A DNA stretch of 36,796 bases. Source: Actinomyces marseillensis. GTDB taxonomy: Bacteria; Actinomycetota; Actinomycetes; Actinomycetales; Actinomycetaceae. This document shows, one piece after another, positions 23,264 through 31,997 of the stretch. The position numbers were made by a program, and so were the translations under genes. Numbering within the stretch: position 1 is the stretch's first letter; every line of letters starts with the position of its first letter. Below the pieces are notes generated by a model. That model was not told where the DNA came from. It saw nothing but the letters and a program-made list of their open reading frames with translations, and searched no databases. The DNA is taken from assembly GCF_900155605.1 (NCBI RefSeq), contig NZ_LT707420.1, positions 38,620 through 75,415 on the forward strand. Direction: 5' to 3'.

Positions 23264-24862
23264 TCAGCCCAAGCGCTTCACCAAGGGGAAGGGGATCGTT
23301 TCACGGATTCCCTGTCCGGTCAGCACCATCAGCAGGCGGTCAATTCCCATGCCCATGCCACCGCAGGGCGGGAAGCCCTGCTCCATGGCAATAAGGAAGT
23401 CCTCATCCAAAACCATGGCTTCGGGATCACCATTGGCAGCTGCCAGAGCCTGCGCTTCAAAACGCTGACGCTGAACGACGGGATCAGCGAGCTCGGAGTA
23501 TGCCGTTGCGGTCTCAAAACCACGAACATACAGGTCCCACTTCTCAGTCAACCCCGGACGCGAACGGTGGTAACGGGTCAGCGGAGAAGTATCCTCGGGG
23601 AAGTCGTAGACGAAGGTCGGTGCCCACAGCTTCGAGGCAACGAGCTCTTCGAAGATATCCTCGACGATCTTGCCATTGACTGCGTAATCATCAACCTCAA
23701 TACCGATCTGATCGGCGTACTTAAGCAGCTTCTCACGAGGCGTATCCACCGTGATCTCTTCACCCAAAGCTTCTGAGGTCGAGCCATACAGGTCGATGTG
23801 GTCCCAATCGCCCGAAAGGTCATACTCGGTGCCATCAGCAAGAGTGACAATTTCCTGACCTTCGGGAAGATCAAAGGCATCACGAGCAGCCTGCTGGATA
23901 AGGTTTCGGGTCAGAGCAGCCATTCCGTTGTAGTCGGAATAGGCCTCGTAGGCCTCCAGCGAGGTGAATTCGGGGCTGTGAGAGGAATCCATGCCTTCGT
24001 TACGGAAGTTACGGTTCATCTCGAAGACGCGATCCACGCCACCGACGACTGCGCGCTTGAGGTAGATCTCGGTTGCAATACGCAGATAGAGGTCCATATC
24101 CAGCGCATTCATATGCGTGATGAAGGGACGTGCCGAAGCGCCACCGTGGATGACTTGGAGCATCGGAGTCTCGAGCTCAATGTATTCACGGCGGAAGAAG
24201 TTCTCACGAATGGAACGGTTCACCGCAGCGCGGATACGGATCATATTGCGCGCAGCAGGACGGGTGATCAGGTCGAGCTCGCGGCGACGGATTCGCTGGT
24301 CTTCCGAAAGAGTAACTTCTTCACCCTCCGCGGTCGTCCATGTCTTCGGCAAAGGACGTAGGGCCTTTGAGGCAATCGCCCACGAGGCGTCAGGAGCGGG
24401 AAGTGCAGTCGGGGCCGCGTCGTAAGCAGCTTGGGCCTCGGGAGTCACTTCAGCCGGGGTAGCGAAGATCGACAGTTCGCCGCGCTTGGAAGAAATCACG
24501 CGACCGTGAACATAAAGGAAGTCACCCAAGTCAACGTCGTTTTTGTACTGAGCCAGCGACTCTACACCAACCGAGGCGGCAGAGAGCATCACTTGGATCT
24601 TGTTGCCCGCACCATCCATGAGGGTTGCAAAGCAGAGCTTTCCACCGTTACGTGCCAAAACCACACGGCCAGAGAGAGCAACGATATCGTCGGTCTCTTC
24701 ACCAGCTTCCAGATGGCTGTACTTTTCACGGACCTTTGCGATGGTCGTGGTGATAGGAAGCTTCACAGGGTAGGCGGGAATCCCTGCTTCCATGAGGCGT
24801 GCACGCTTGGCAGCGCGAATTTGTACTTGTTCAGGGGTATCGTCAACAGGCGAATCAGTCAT
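23264..24862 (-). CDS. lysS: Lysyl-tRNA synthetase, class II (532 aa)
   Basis: Charges tRNA-Lys. An OB-fold anticodon-binding domain (about 60-160: ALSGRVVLARNGGKLCFATLMDGAG) precedes the class II core: motif 2 FRNEGMDSSHSPEFTSLEAY and motif 3 GMGMGIDRLLMVLTGQGIRE. It is slightly longer than typical bacterial LysS (about 500 aa), with insertions in the middle. The ATG at 24862 lacks a Shine-Dalgarno. TACCAT (24870-24875) lies exactly 7 nt before it, consistent with a leaderless promoter of its own. It follows panD by 61 bp on the same strand, the usual actinobacterial order. Confidence 0.96.
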   Translation of the reverse strand: MTDSPVDDTPEQVQIRAAKRARLMEAGIPAYPVKLPITTTIAKVREKYSHLEAGEETDDIVALSGRVVLARNGGKLCFATLMDGAGNKIQVMLSAASVGVESLAQYKNDVDLGDFLYVHGRVISSKRGELSIFATPAEVTPEAQAAYDAAPTALPAPDASWAIASKALRPLPKTWTTAEGEEVTLSEDQRIRRRELDLITRPAARNMIRIRAAVNRSIRENFFRREYIELETPMLQVIHGGASARPFITHMNALDMDLYLRIATEIYLKRAVVGGVDRVFEMNRNFRNEGMDSSHSPEFTSLEAYEAYSDYNGMAALTRNLIQQAARDAFDLPEGQEIVTLADGTEYDLSGDWDHIDLYGSTSEALGEEITVDTPREKLLKYADQIGIEVDDYAVNGKIVEDIFEELVASKLWAPTFVYDFPEDTSPLTRYHRSRPGLTEKWDLYVRGFETATAYSELADPVVQRQRFEAQALAAANGDPEAMVLDEDFLIAMEQGFPPCGGMGMGIDRLLMVLTGQGIRETIPFPLVKRLG

Positions 24863-24923
24863 GACTTCAATGGTAGCGAAAGCCGAAGACTTATCGAACT
24901 TCCAGCGCCCGCGCTGAGCAATT

Positions 24924-25358
24924 TCACACGCCTGAGCTCTTCAAACCTAGGCTTTGTGCTTGGGATGTGGATTCTGGGACATGCCCCAGAGCTGCCCCTT
25001 TTTCAAGAATGCGATTGTGTGAATCAACGAAAACGACACTGGGCGTTACAGAGCGAACCTGGGATTCGGGGACCTGGGCATAGGCCATGATGATGACCAA
25101 ATCATCCAGGTTCACCAGATGCGCCGCGGCTCCATTGAGCTGAATGACACCACTTCCGCGCTGACCAGCGATTGTGTACGTCGATAAGCGTGATCCGTTG
25201 TTCACATCCGCAATATCTACTTTTTGGCCGGGAACAATATTGGCCGCATCCAAGAGGTCTTCGTCGATGGTAATCGAGCCAACATAATGCAAATCGGCTC
25301 CAGTTACTCGTGCACGGTGAATCTTTCCAATCACCATGGTCCGAGTCATTTCACTCAT
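24924..25358 (-). CDS. panD: Aspartate 1-decarboxylase precursor (144 aa)
   Basis: Makes beta-alanine for pantothenate. It is a pyruvoyl enzyme, and the self-cleavage site Gly-Ser in [14 protein letters not shown] is present, as are the [18 protein letters not shown] and [13 protein letters not shown] segments. The ATG at 25358 has GGAGG 8 nt upstream and overlaps the panC stop by 8 bp, implying translational coupling. The C-terminus extends about 20 residues beyond the core ([16 protein letters not shown]). Confidence 0.95.
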   Translation of the reverse strand: MSEMTRTMVIGKIHRARVTGADLHYVGSITIDEDLLDAANIVPGQKVDIADVNNGSRLSTYTIAGQRGSGVIQLNGAAAHLVNLDDLVIIMAYAQVPESQVRSVTPSVVFVDSHNRILEKGAALGHVPESTSQAQSLGLKSSGV

Positions 25359-26292
25359 GACGTGCGCCTCCGGCAGCAGAAATAACGACATCCGCGTTAT
25401 CGATCAAGCGAGTCGCTCCGACCCGCGCAGCAAGAAGAATTCGAGCGCGCAGGCTCCCCTGCGTTGCCGCAGCTTCCAGCGCATTTTCACGGCTATCCTC
25501 ATCCACTTGCTCTGCAGCGCTTCCCGTCCCCGCAAGCAGGGTGAAATCGTCATCATCCACGATCGCAACGTAATCGGGAACGACTCCCTCTTCGGCCTCG
25601 AGAACGGAGGATGCAGCACGCAAAACCTCGTCAAGAGGAACACCCAAAGCCGCTGCAGCGCGGGCCTCGTCAATCGCACGCGACAGGGAACGCGCGTGCA
25701 CGCGTTCTTCCTCACTGAGGTACTGATTACGCGAAGAGAGCGCAACACCATCGCTATCGCGAACAATCTCAACGGCCTGAATGCGCACGGGCATATCCAA
25801 GTCACGAACAAAAGTGCGAATAACTGCCAGCTGTTGGGCATCTTTTTGACCAAAGAGCGCAACATCAGGACGGATCAGATTCATTGCCTTTGAGACGACC
25901 AAAGCAACGCCGGCAAAGTGCGTCGGACGGGTTGCACCTTCAAGTATGTGAGCAACCGGACCAGCGTCCATACGGGTGGTTGCAGGAGTTGGGTAAGCAT
26001 CGGTAACGGAAGGAGCCCATACAAGATCAGTACCCACCGTTGACAGTGCCTCCATATCGGCATCCAATGTGCGCGGGTAGGCATCGTAGTCCTCGCCCGG
26101 AGCAAACTGGGTGGGGTTCACGAAGATTGTGACGATGACATGATCGGCAAGCTCCTGTGCCTTCCGGACAAGCTCGAGGTGTCCTCGGTGGAGCGCTCCC
26201 ATTGTCATGACCAGCGCGCGCGTCCCCTCAAGTTGGGATAGTGCTTGCGCAAGTTCTTCTCGGGTATGCGTCAACTGAGGCGTAGAGTTCAT
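25351..26292 (-). CDS. panC: Pantothenate synthetase (313 aa)
   Basis: Condenses pantoate and beta-alanine with ATP. Motifs are intact: [43 protein letters not shown] and LSSRNQYLS. The ATG at 26292 has only a weak ribosome-binding site, and the gene lies 57 bp after the DUF2520 dehydrogenase gene. It forms a coupled pair with panD. panB is not in the window. Confidence 0.96.
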   Translation of the reverse strand: MNSTPQLTHTREELAQALSQLEGTRALVMTMGALHRGHLELVRKAQELADHVIVTIFVNPTQFAPGEDYDAYPRTLDADMEALSTVGTDLVWAPSVTDAYPTPATTRMDAGPVAHILEGATRPTHFAGVALVVSKAMNLIRPDVALFGQKDAQQLAVIRTFVRDLDMPVRIQAVEIVRDSDGVALSSRNQYLSEEERVHARSLSRAIDEARAAAALGVPLDEVLRAASSVLEAEEGVVPDYVAIVDDDDFTLLAGTGSAAEQVDEDSRENALEAAATQGSLRARILLAARVGATRLIDNADVVISAAGGARHE

Positions 26293-26349
26293 ATGACTTA
26301 TTTTCGCTCGAAAGGCCCCCGAAGCGCCATTTCGTGGGGGTCTAACAGG

Positions 26350-27276
26350 TCACTTTTCACCCATTTCGCGCACGGCTGCGCGTATTTCCGAGGCCACCTG
26401 AGAGCTGATTCGTCCCTCAAATTCCAGCAGGTCGACAGTGTGCAGAGTCATTGCCGCGTAGGTCGAGCGTGCATCCTCGAGGCGGTGTGCCCACTGGCCC
26501 TCCCCCGCCAAGTTTTCTTCCTTGGCTTTGATTTCTAGAACGCTCAGGTGCTCGCGAATTGTTCCGACATCGCCCCGCGGGATGGGGCCAGAAACCCCGC
26601 GGTCTCCCGCTCGCAGCGCGCGATCTAGTGCGGCCTCGCACAGGGGACGCAAGAAAGTTCCCGGATCCTCAATTCCAACGGTGGAGAGGATCTGCTTAGA
26701 CTGCGCGACTACAGTGGCAAGGAAATTTGCACCATGATTCAACGCAGCGTGGTAAACGCCGCGGTCTTCTTCGGCAACTTCAAAGGGTTCTCCGCCCATC
26801 TCAACGACAAGCGCCTGCGCAATGGGAAGCGCGATGGCCGGAGCGGTCACAGCAAAGGGAGTGCCGATCAGGCGAGGAATATCCACGGACGTGCCCGTGA
26901 AGGTCATCGCGGGGTGAATTGCCAGCGGAATTGCACCCGCACGGGTTGCGGGTTCAAGGACCTCAATCCCGTGCGCTCCCGAGGTATGAACGACCAGCTG
27001 CGAAGCCTTCCACGCGCCAAGTTCCCCAAGGCCGGACACCAAGCCCGCGAGTTGATCGTCCGGAACAGTCAGGAGAACCATTTCGCAGCTGTGAACGATC
27101 TCTTCTACGGGCAGGATGGGGATTCCCGGGAGTAGCGCATCGGCGCGTTCTTTCGACTCTTCAGAGGAGGCACTGACCCCCACGAGCTTATGTCCAACTG
27201 CACGTAGGGCCGATCCGAGGACCGGGCCAACGTGCCCCATGCCGATAATGCCGATATCTAGGCGTCCACCACGCAT
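26350..27276 (-). CDS. Rossmann-like/DUF2520 dehydrogenase, candidate ketopantoate reductase (308 aa)
   Basis: An NAD(P)-binding Rossmann domain (1-130, with GIIGMGHVGPVLGSAL as the dinucleotide loop) is followed by an all-helical DUF2520 domain (about 140-270: HAALNHGANFLATVVAQS). This layout resembles ProC-type and 6-phosphogluconate dehydrogenases. Its place immediately before panC-panD suggests a role as an alternative ketopantoate reductase, as reported for PanG-type proteins; this is inference from context. The ATG at 27276 follows AAGG by 6 nt and lies 8 bp after the upstream bPH2 gene. Confidence 0.88.
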   Translation of the reverse strand: MRGGRLDIGIIGMGHVGPVLGSALRAVGHKLVGVSASSEESKERADALLPGIPILPVEEIVHSCEMVLLTVPDDQLAGLVSGLGELGAWKASQLVVHTSGAHGIEVLEPATRAGAIPLAIHPAMTFTGTSVDIPRLIGTPFAVTAPAIALPIAQALVVEMGGEPFEVAEEDRGVYHAALNHGANFLATVVAQSKQILSTVGIEDPGTFLRPLCEAALDRALRAGDRGVSGPIPRGDVGTIREHLSVLEIKAKEENLAGEGQWAHRLEDARSTYAAMTLHTVDLLEFEGRISSQVASEIRAAVREMGEK

Positions 27277-27284
27277 GTTGAGCC

Positions 27285-29030
27285 TTACTGTGTCATTGGT
27301 GATGTCTCAAAGCCTGATCGCACACCATTTTCCATGCGGAGCATCCACTTTTCGGGAGGCTCGCTTGCTCGCGTGACATGCCCGAGGCGGAGCAGGGTTT
27401 CGAGATCCGCACTCACCTGCGTGGCGTCCTGATGTTCTGCTTTCATGGAGAAGGGCCCGGGAACCAAGTGCATGTGAAGGGTTGCAACGCCCAGCGCGCG
27501 TTCCAGAGGACCGGCCTTCGCACTGACGGACTGCAGGCGGGCGATAGGCGCCCAGAAGCTCTTGCGAGTAAGCCACCCGTCTCGGACAACGAAAGTTGTC
27601 CGAGTAATTGCGCGGGCACGACGTTTGAAGAGGAATGGATCCAGAATGAAGGCTCGCGCTGACATTCGGACAAAACCGTTGCCATCCCCTGTTCCGGCGA
27701 GCGCAGCATCAATGAAACTCGGGATGTCATCGACCCCGAGGTCCTCGATAACTGCCCACAGTGCAAAGTTCACGTCCCGGCGTGTTCCCACGGGGATGAG
27801 GACATGAGAGCTCTGCTGTTTATTTTGATCAGTATCTTTTGCCCCGTAGCCCGCCTGCAGGATCAGCACGCGATACCACCCGAAGAAACGCCACAGGAAT
27901 GGCTGCTGGATCTCAATCGCGTGGATTCGCCTGGGGGGAATTGTCTGAGAACGTGTACTCAGGAGCCCGCGACGCAGGCGCAGGCCGTCCGGGGAAATCG
28001 CAAGGCGGAAGTTGGCCTCGGAAGCAAAGCGATTCCAATGGAAGCTCGCAACGGAGAGCCCCACCATAGCCACACCACCGAGAGAGGCGGTGATTCCCGC
28101 CAAGCCGATATAGGGAATACTTGCAGCGCCGATAACAATGATCACGATCAATGCCAAGACAGAGACGAGCGCGCTCATCGAAAGAAGCTGCGAGCCGAGG
28201 AGACGTCCCATTGGCACTTGGTACAGTTCACGTTCGGGTGCAACTGGGATTGTGGATGGCGCAAAGACCTCACCCGTGTAGCTGAAGTTTGCCGGCTGAG
28301 GCATCGCGCCCGGTTGTGCGGGCATTGCCGGAGCTTGCGGGTATTGACCTTGCGGAACAGGGCTGTAGGGTGCCTGGGTACTCTGCGCGCTGCCGTAGGG
28401 AGCCTGGGTGGGAGCGTAGGGGGAGGCAGCCTGGGGCGCTCCATACGGTGCCGCGTACCCTTGACCTCCCATTGCCGAGGCCTGGGCTGGACTCTGTCCG
28501 CTCATCTTCAGTCCTGCTGCGCGAGCAAGAATTTCACCGCGCAAGGCTTCTAATTCAGAGACCTTGAGGAAACCGATCGTGATATTTGAATCCGAGCCAC
28601 CAGCAACCTCAACGTCGAGTTTCCCCAATCCAACAAGGCGTGCAAGGACCGGCTGGGTAATATCCACCGCTTGGATGCGGTCAAGGCGCGCGTGACGCTG
28701 ATTCCGGTTCAGGATGCCTTTACGGAACCACAGCGCCGAATCAGTGAGCGCGTAGGCCGTCACTCGCCATTGAAGGAAGGTGTAGAGAAAAAGAAATGCG
28801 ATGACAAGAATAGACACCAGCGCGACAAGGAAAAGCCTGTCCATAATGGCGTTTCCAAGCCCGGCGTTCATCGCTTCTTGGAGTTCATTGAGGTTTCGCA
28901 CGGTAGCGAAAGCAATGATGGCAACAATGATCGGCCACACCTCGAGGAGAGGGGTGATGATGTGGACGCGTCTCCACAGCGAGGGGTCCACTCCCTGGTC
29001 TGCTGCAAACGTTCGCTGCGCAGAATTCAT
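27285..29030 (-). CDS. Multi-domain bPH2 membrane protein, YdbT-like (581 aa)
   Basis: A membrane protein with repeated bacterial PH-2 domains. Helices near 30-80 are followed by a bPH2 domain (TDSALWFRKGILNRNQRHARLDRIQAVDITQPVLARLVGLGKLDVEVAGG). A Pro/Gln/Ala/Tyr-rich linker of about 80 residues leads to two more helices (about 280-330) and two further bPH2 domains (LRRGLLSTRSQTIPPRRIHAIEIQQP and VRDGWLTRKSFWAPIARLQSVSAKAG). It pairs with the short bPH2 gene upstream, as YdbS-YdbT do in Bacillus. The ATG at 29030 starts 2 bp after that gene's stop; a GTG at 29036 is possible. The function is unknown. Confidence 0.85.
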   Translation of the reverse strand: MNSAQRTFAADQGVDPSLWRRVHIITPLLEVWPIIVAIIAFATVRNLNELQEAMNAGLGNAIMDRLFLVALVSILVIAFLFLYTFLQWRVTAYALTDSALWFRKGILNRNQRHARLDRIQAVDITQPVLARLVGLGKLDVEVAGGSDSNITIGFLKVSELEALRGEILARAAGLKMSGQSPAQASAMGGQGYAAPYGAPQAASPYAPTQAPYGSAQSTQAPYSPVPQGQYPQAPAMPAQPGAMPQPANFSYTGEVFAPSTIPVAPERELYQVPMGRLLGSQLLSMSALVSVLALIVIIVIGAASIPYIGLAGITASLGGVAMVGLSVASFHWNRFASEANFRLAISPDGLRLRRGLLSTRSQTIPPRRIHAIEIQQPFLWRFFGWYRVLILQAGYGAKDTDQNKQQSSHVLIPVGTRRDVNFALWAVIEDLGVDDIPSFIDAALAGTGDGNGFVRMSARAFILDPFLFKRRARAITRTTFVVRDGWLTRKSFWAPIARLQSVSAKAGPLERALGVATLHMHLVPGPFSMKAEHQDATQVSADLETLLRLGHVTRASEPPEKWMLRMENGVRSGFETSPMTQ

Positions 29031-29032
29031 GA

Positions 29033-29542
29033 TCACAGCCCCGCCATCTCAGCGCTCCCGCGCTGCGCAAGGTAGTCGCGGAGTTGGGCAGCTTGTTCGG
29101 AGGGAATGCCGTGGAGGTGAGCTGACGTCTGGGTCGATGCCGTGTGAATCACGATCGAGGAAATTCCGAACATACGCGCAATCGGGCCCTCGGAGATATC
29201 GACATACTGGATGCGGCCGTAGGGAACAATTGTCATTGAACGGAAGAACGCGCCTCGACGGATAAGGAAGTCATGTTCTCCCTGTGCCCATGCGAGGTTG
29301 CGAACTTGGCGTCCAATCAGCCATAGGAAATAGAGCCAGAGGAGGCCGACACACACAAGTGCTGCATAAAGAAGTGGCTGCGGGAATTCCTCCAAGATCT
29401 GCGTCATGACGACAATGGGGGCCGCAATGATGAGGAAGAAAACTGTCAGGGAAATCCGACGAACAGTTGCCAGCGCACGCTTGACGGGATTGAAGATCAC
29501 GCCCTGCGGTTCGAAGAGGGCACGGGAGGAGTTTTTGCTCAT
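29033..29542 (-). CDS. bPH2-domain membrane protein, YdbS-like (169 aa)
   Basis: Two membrane helices (about 30-50 and 57-78) are followed by one bPH2 domain (FLIRRGAFFRSMTIVPYGRIQYVDISEGPIARMFGISSIVIHTAS). It is the first gene of the probable operon ending in panCD. The ATG at 29542 has no Shine-Dalgarno; TATCAT (29549-29554) lies 6 nt before it, so translation is probably leaderless. It is divergent from the response regulator, with 107 bp between starts. Confidence 0.88.
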   Translation of the reverse strand: MSKNSSRALFEPQGVIFNPVKRALATVRRISLTVFFLIIAAPIVVMTQILEEFPQPLLYAALVCVGLLWLYFLWLIGRQVRNLAWAQGEHDFLIRRGAFFRSMTIVPYGRIQYVDISEGPIARMFGISSIVIHTASTQTSAHLHGIPSEQAAQLRDYLAQRGSAEMAGL

Positions 29543-29649
29543 ATAAAAATGATACGGGCAGACTCCGTCATCTCCGACAATCTCACAAATAAAATTTCAC
29601 ACAGTGGACATTCAGGCTTCGTCCAGAAAATTCACTCAAAATGTTCACT

Positions 29650-30360
29650 ATGACGGAATTTGAGAACAATGGAGAAGCACGACTTCTCGTCGTTGACGAT
29701 GAACCCAATATCCGAGATCTTCTGGCCTCGTCTCTGCGATTTGCAGGTTTCGATGTCATTACGGCAGAAGACGGCGCCTCGGCATACCACCAGGCGCAGG
29801 AAGAACGCCCTGACCTGATCGTCTTGGACGTCATGCTTCCCGACATGGACGGTTTCACCGTGACCCGCCGCCTGCGCGACGCTGGAATCACCATCCCTGT
29901 TTTGTTCCTGACCGCTCGCGACGATATGCGTGACAAGATCCAGGGCCTCACGGTCGGCGGCGACGACTACGTCACCAAGCCCTTCGGCCTCGAAGAAGTT
30001 GTTGCGCGCATTCGCGCAATTCTGCGCCGCACCCTCGGCGAAAGCGGCGATGATGGCAAGCTCCGCGTCGCAGACCTCGTCATCGATGAGGACGCTCACG
30101 AAGTGACCCGCGCCGGTGTGCCGATCGATCTCTCCCCCACCGAGTTCAAGCTTTTGCGCTACCTGATGATCAATCAGGGACGCGTCGTTTCCAAGATGCA
30201 GATCCTCGATCACGTGTGGGAATACGACTGGGACGGCGAAGTTGCGATCGTCGAATCCTACATCTCCTACCTGCGTCGCAAGCTTGCCGTCGAAGGCGCA
30301 AGCGGCGAGCTGATTCACACCAAGCGAGGCGTTGGATACATCCTACGAGACGAAAACTAA
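29650..30360 (+). CDS. OmpR-family response regulator, PhoP-like (236 aa)
   Basis: A receiver domain (about 10-125) has the acidic pair Asp16-Asp17, phospho-acceptor Asp60 in VLDVMLPDMDG and the KPF lysine. A winged-helix DNA-binding domain (about 140-232) contains LSPTEFKLLRYL, KMQILDHVWEYD and LIHTKRGVGYILR. It most resembles the mycobacterial PhoP/TcrX branch. The start is taken as the ATG at 29650: CAAAAT (29637-29642) is 7 nt before it and no ribosome-binding site exists; the ATG at 29641 is the alternative. Four TTCA(C/G) steps in 29596-29650 could be autoregulatory sites. The cognate kinase follows after 3 bp. Confidence 0.92.
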   Translation: MTEFENNGEARLLVVDDEPNIRDLLASSLRFAGFDVITAEDGASAYHQAQEERPDLIVLDVMLPDMDGFTVTRRLRDAGITIPVLFLTARDDMRDKIQGLTVGGDDYVTKPFGLEEVVARIRAILRRTLGESGDDGKLRVADLVIDEDAHEVTRAGVPIDLSPTEFKLLRYLMINQGRVVSKMQILDHVWEYDWDGEVAIVESYISYLRRKLAVEGASGELIHTKRGVGYILRDEN

Positions 30361-30363
30361 GAG

Positions 30364-31863
30364 ATGTATTCTCGCGGGGTCGTATACAAATTCTGGTCGT
30401 CACGTTCGTTGACGGCCAGAATTGTTGCGCTTACCGCGCTTCTTTTAACGCTTGGTCTTTCCCTTTCTGCAACGGTGATGATCGGGCTTTTGCAACGCCA
30501 CCTAGTTGCACAGGTTGACGATGAACTTTCGTCGACAGTTCTATCACTGTCCTCGAAAGTCATCGAAACACCGGAGGAACTCGCGAAAGAGCCCAGTCTT
30601 CCGACTCTCTACTACCTGAACATCCACCGGGACTCGGAAGAGGATGTCACCTTACTCTCGGCCTCGACGCGCGACCACGCGGGTAAGCCACTGGTCCCCG
30701 ACCTTCTCGAGCCCGGGGAAACCGCGAATACAGCTAGCGGATGGACCGACCCCATCACCGTCGAATCGACAAAGAAGGGCTCGATGTGGCGAGCCGTCAT
30801 CGTTCCCATCACGCGCAAGGGAGAAACCACCCCATCGGGAACGCTCACCGTCGCTCTGCCACTCAACGATGTCCAGTTCACGATCCAAAATATGGCGGGA
30901 TACGTTGCCACAACGGCGATTGCGATCATTGCGATTGGAACGGGATTGGCAACCTATCTTGTGAGGCGAGCACTATCTCCGCTGCGCGGTATTGAGACGA
31001 CAGCGGGTGAGATCGCCGCTGGAGACCTCACCCAGCGCGTTCCTTTCGCGCCTCCCTCTACCGAAGTCGGATCACTCTCCAAGTCCTTGAACTCCATGCT
31101 CTCCCAGCTTGAGCAATCTTTCGCCGCACGCGAAGAATCGGAACGGAAGATCAGACGCTTCGTCTCCGATGCCTCGCACGAATTGCGCACTCCCCTTGCC
31201 GCGATCTCCGGCTACTGCGAGCTGTACTCGATGGGTGGAGTCCCCAGCGAACGCACGGGTGAAGTCATGGGGCGCATTCGCTCCGAGTCAACGCGTATGA
31301 GTTCCTTGGTCGAGGACCTCTTAACTTTGGCGCGCCTCGATGAGGGGCGTCCAATGGAAATCGTTGACGTCGACGTCATCGCCATGCTGCGCAATGCTCG
31401 TTTCGATTTGACGGCTCTTGACCCCACCCGTCAGGTTGAGATTGAGGGCTTTGACTCGCAAGGCCTCCCTCAATCCGTGTGGATTCAAGCCGATCGCGAT
31501 CGACTTCAGCAGGTACTGACCAACGTTATCGGCAATATCGTGCGCTACACGCCCCGTTCTTCCCCGGTTGAGATTGCCGTCGCGCAGCGCCCCTCCAACG
31601 TTCTCATCGAGTTCAGAGATCACGGTCCGGGTATCGCAAAGGAAGACTTCGAAAAGGTCTTCCAGCGCTTCTACCGAACCGAGAATTCCCGCGCGCGATC
31701 CCTCGGTGGTTCGGGTCTTGGCTTGTCGATCGTCTCCTCGATTGTCTCAGCCCACGGCGGGCACGCCGAACTTGCTAAGACGCCAGGCGGAGGACTAACC
31801 GTCCGCATTACTATGCCGATTGTGCAATCCAAGGACCGCATTAACACACAGCCCGATGCATAA
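30364..31863 (+). CDS. Sensor histidine kinase, PhoR-like (499 aa)
   Basis: The membrane partner of the preceding regulator. TM1 is at about 20-43, an extracytoplasmic sensor at 44-178, TM2 at about 179-202, a HAMP domain at 203-255, and HisKA has His272 in SDASHELRTPLAAISGY. The HATPase_c domain has the N box (QVLTNVIGNIVRYTP), DHGPGIA and GGSGLGLSIVSSI. All catalytic motifs are intact. The ATG at 30364 begins 3 bp after the regulator's stop, so the pair is co-translated; no spaced ribosome-binding site is seen. The stimulus is unknown. Confidence 0.93.
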   Translation: MYSRGVVYKFWSSRSLTARIVALTALLLTLGLSLSATVMIGLLQRHLVAQVDDELSSTVLSLSSKVIETPEELAKEPSLPTLYYLNIHRDSEEDVTLLSASTRDHAGKPLVPDLLEPGETANTASGWTDPITVESTKKGSMWRAVIVPITRKGETTPSGTLTVALPLNDVQFTIQNMAGYVATTAIAIIAIGTGLATYLVRRALSPLRGIETTAGEIAAGDLTQRVPFAPPSTEVGSLSKSLNSMLSQLEQSFAAREESERKIRRFVSDASHELRTPLAAISGYCELYSMGGVPSERTGEVMGRIRSESTRMSSLVEDLLTLARLDEGRPMEIVDVDVIAMLRNARFDLTALDPTRQVEIEGFDSQGLPQSVWIQADRDRLQQVLTNVIGNIVRYTPRSSPVEIAVAQRPSNVLIEFRDHGPGIAKEDFEKVFQRFYRTENSRARSLGGSGLGLSIVSSIVSAHGGHAELAKTPGGGLTVRITMPIVQSKDRINTQPDA

Positions 31864-31997
31864 AAGTGCTGGGAGATAACCGGGCGGGCGCTGTGTTGCC
31901 TCTGCGAGTTTTCTCGCGTTAAGATCACGGCCGTGCCAAGTGCCACGAAAGTGGCTAGCATGGCAAAGTAACATTGTCAGACTAGGAGTGAACGCTC

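Noticed and set aside
29596-29650. TTCAC-type repeats as a PhoP box
   Set aside because: Spacings of 15, 20 and 13 bp are irregular, so only mentioned with the response regulator.
31942-31955. gccac-gaaa-gtggc hairpin after the kinase gene as a terminator
   Set aside because: A 5-bp stem with no T-run; too weak to call.
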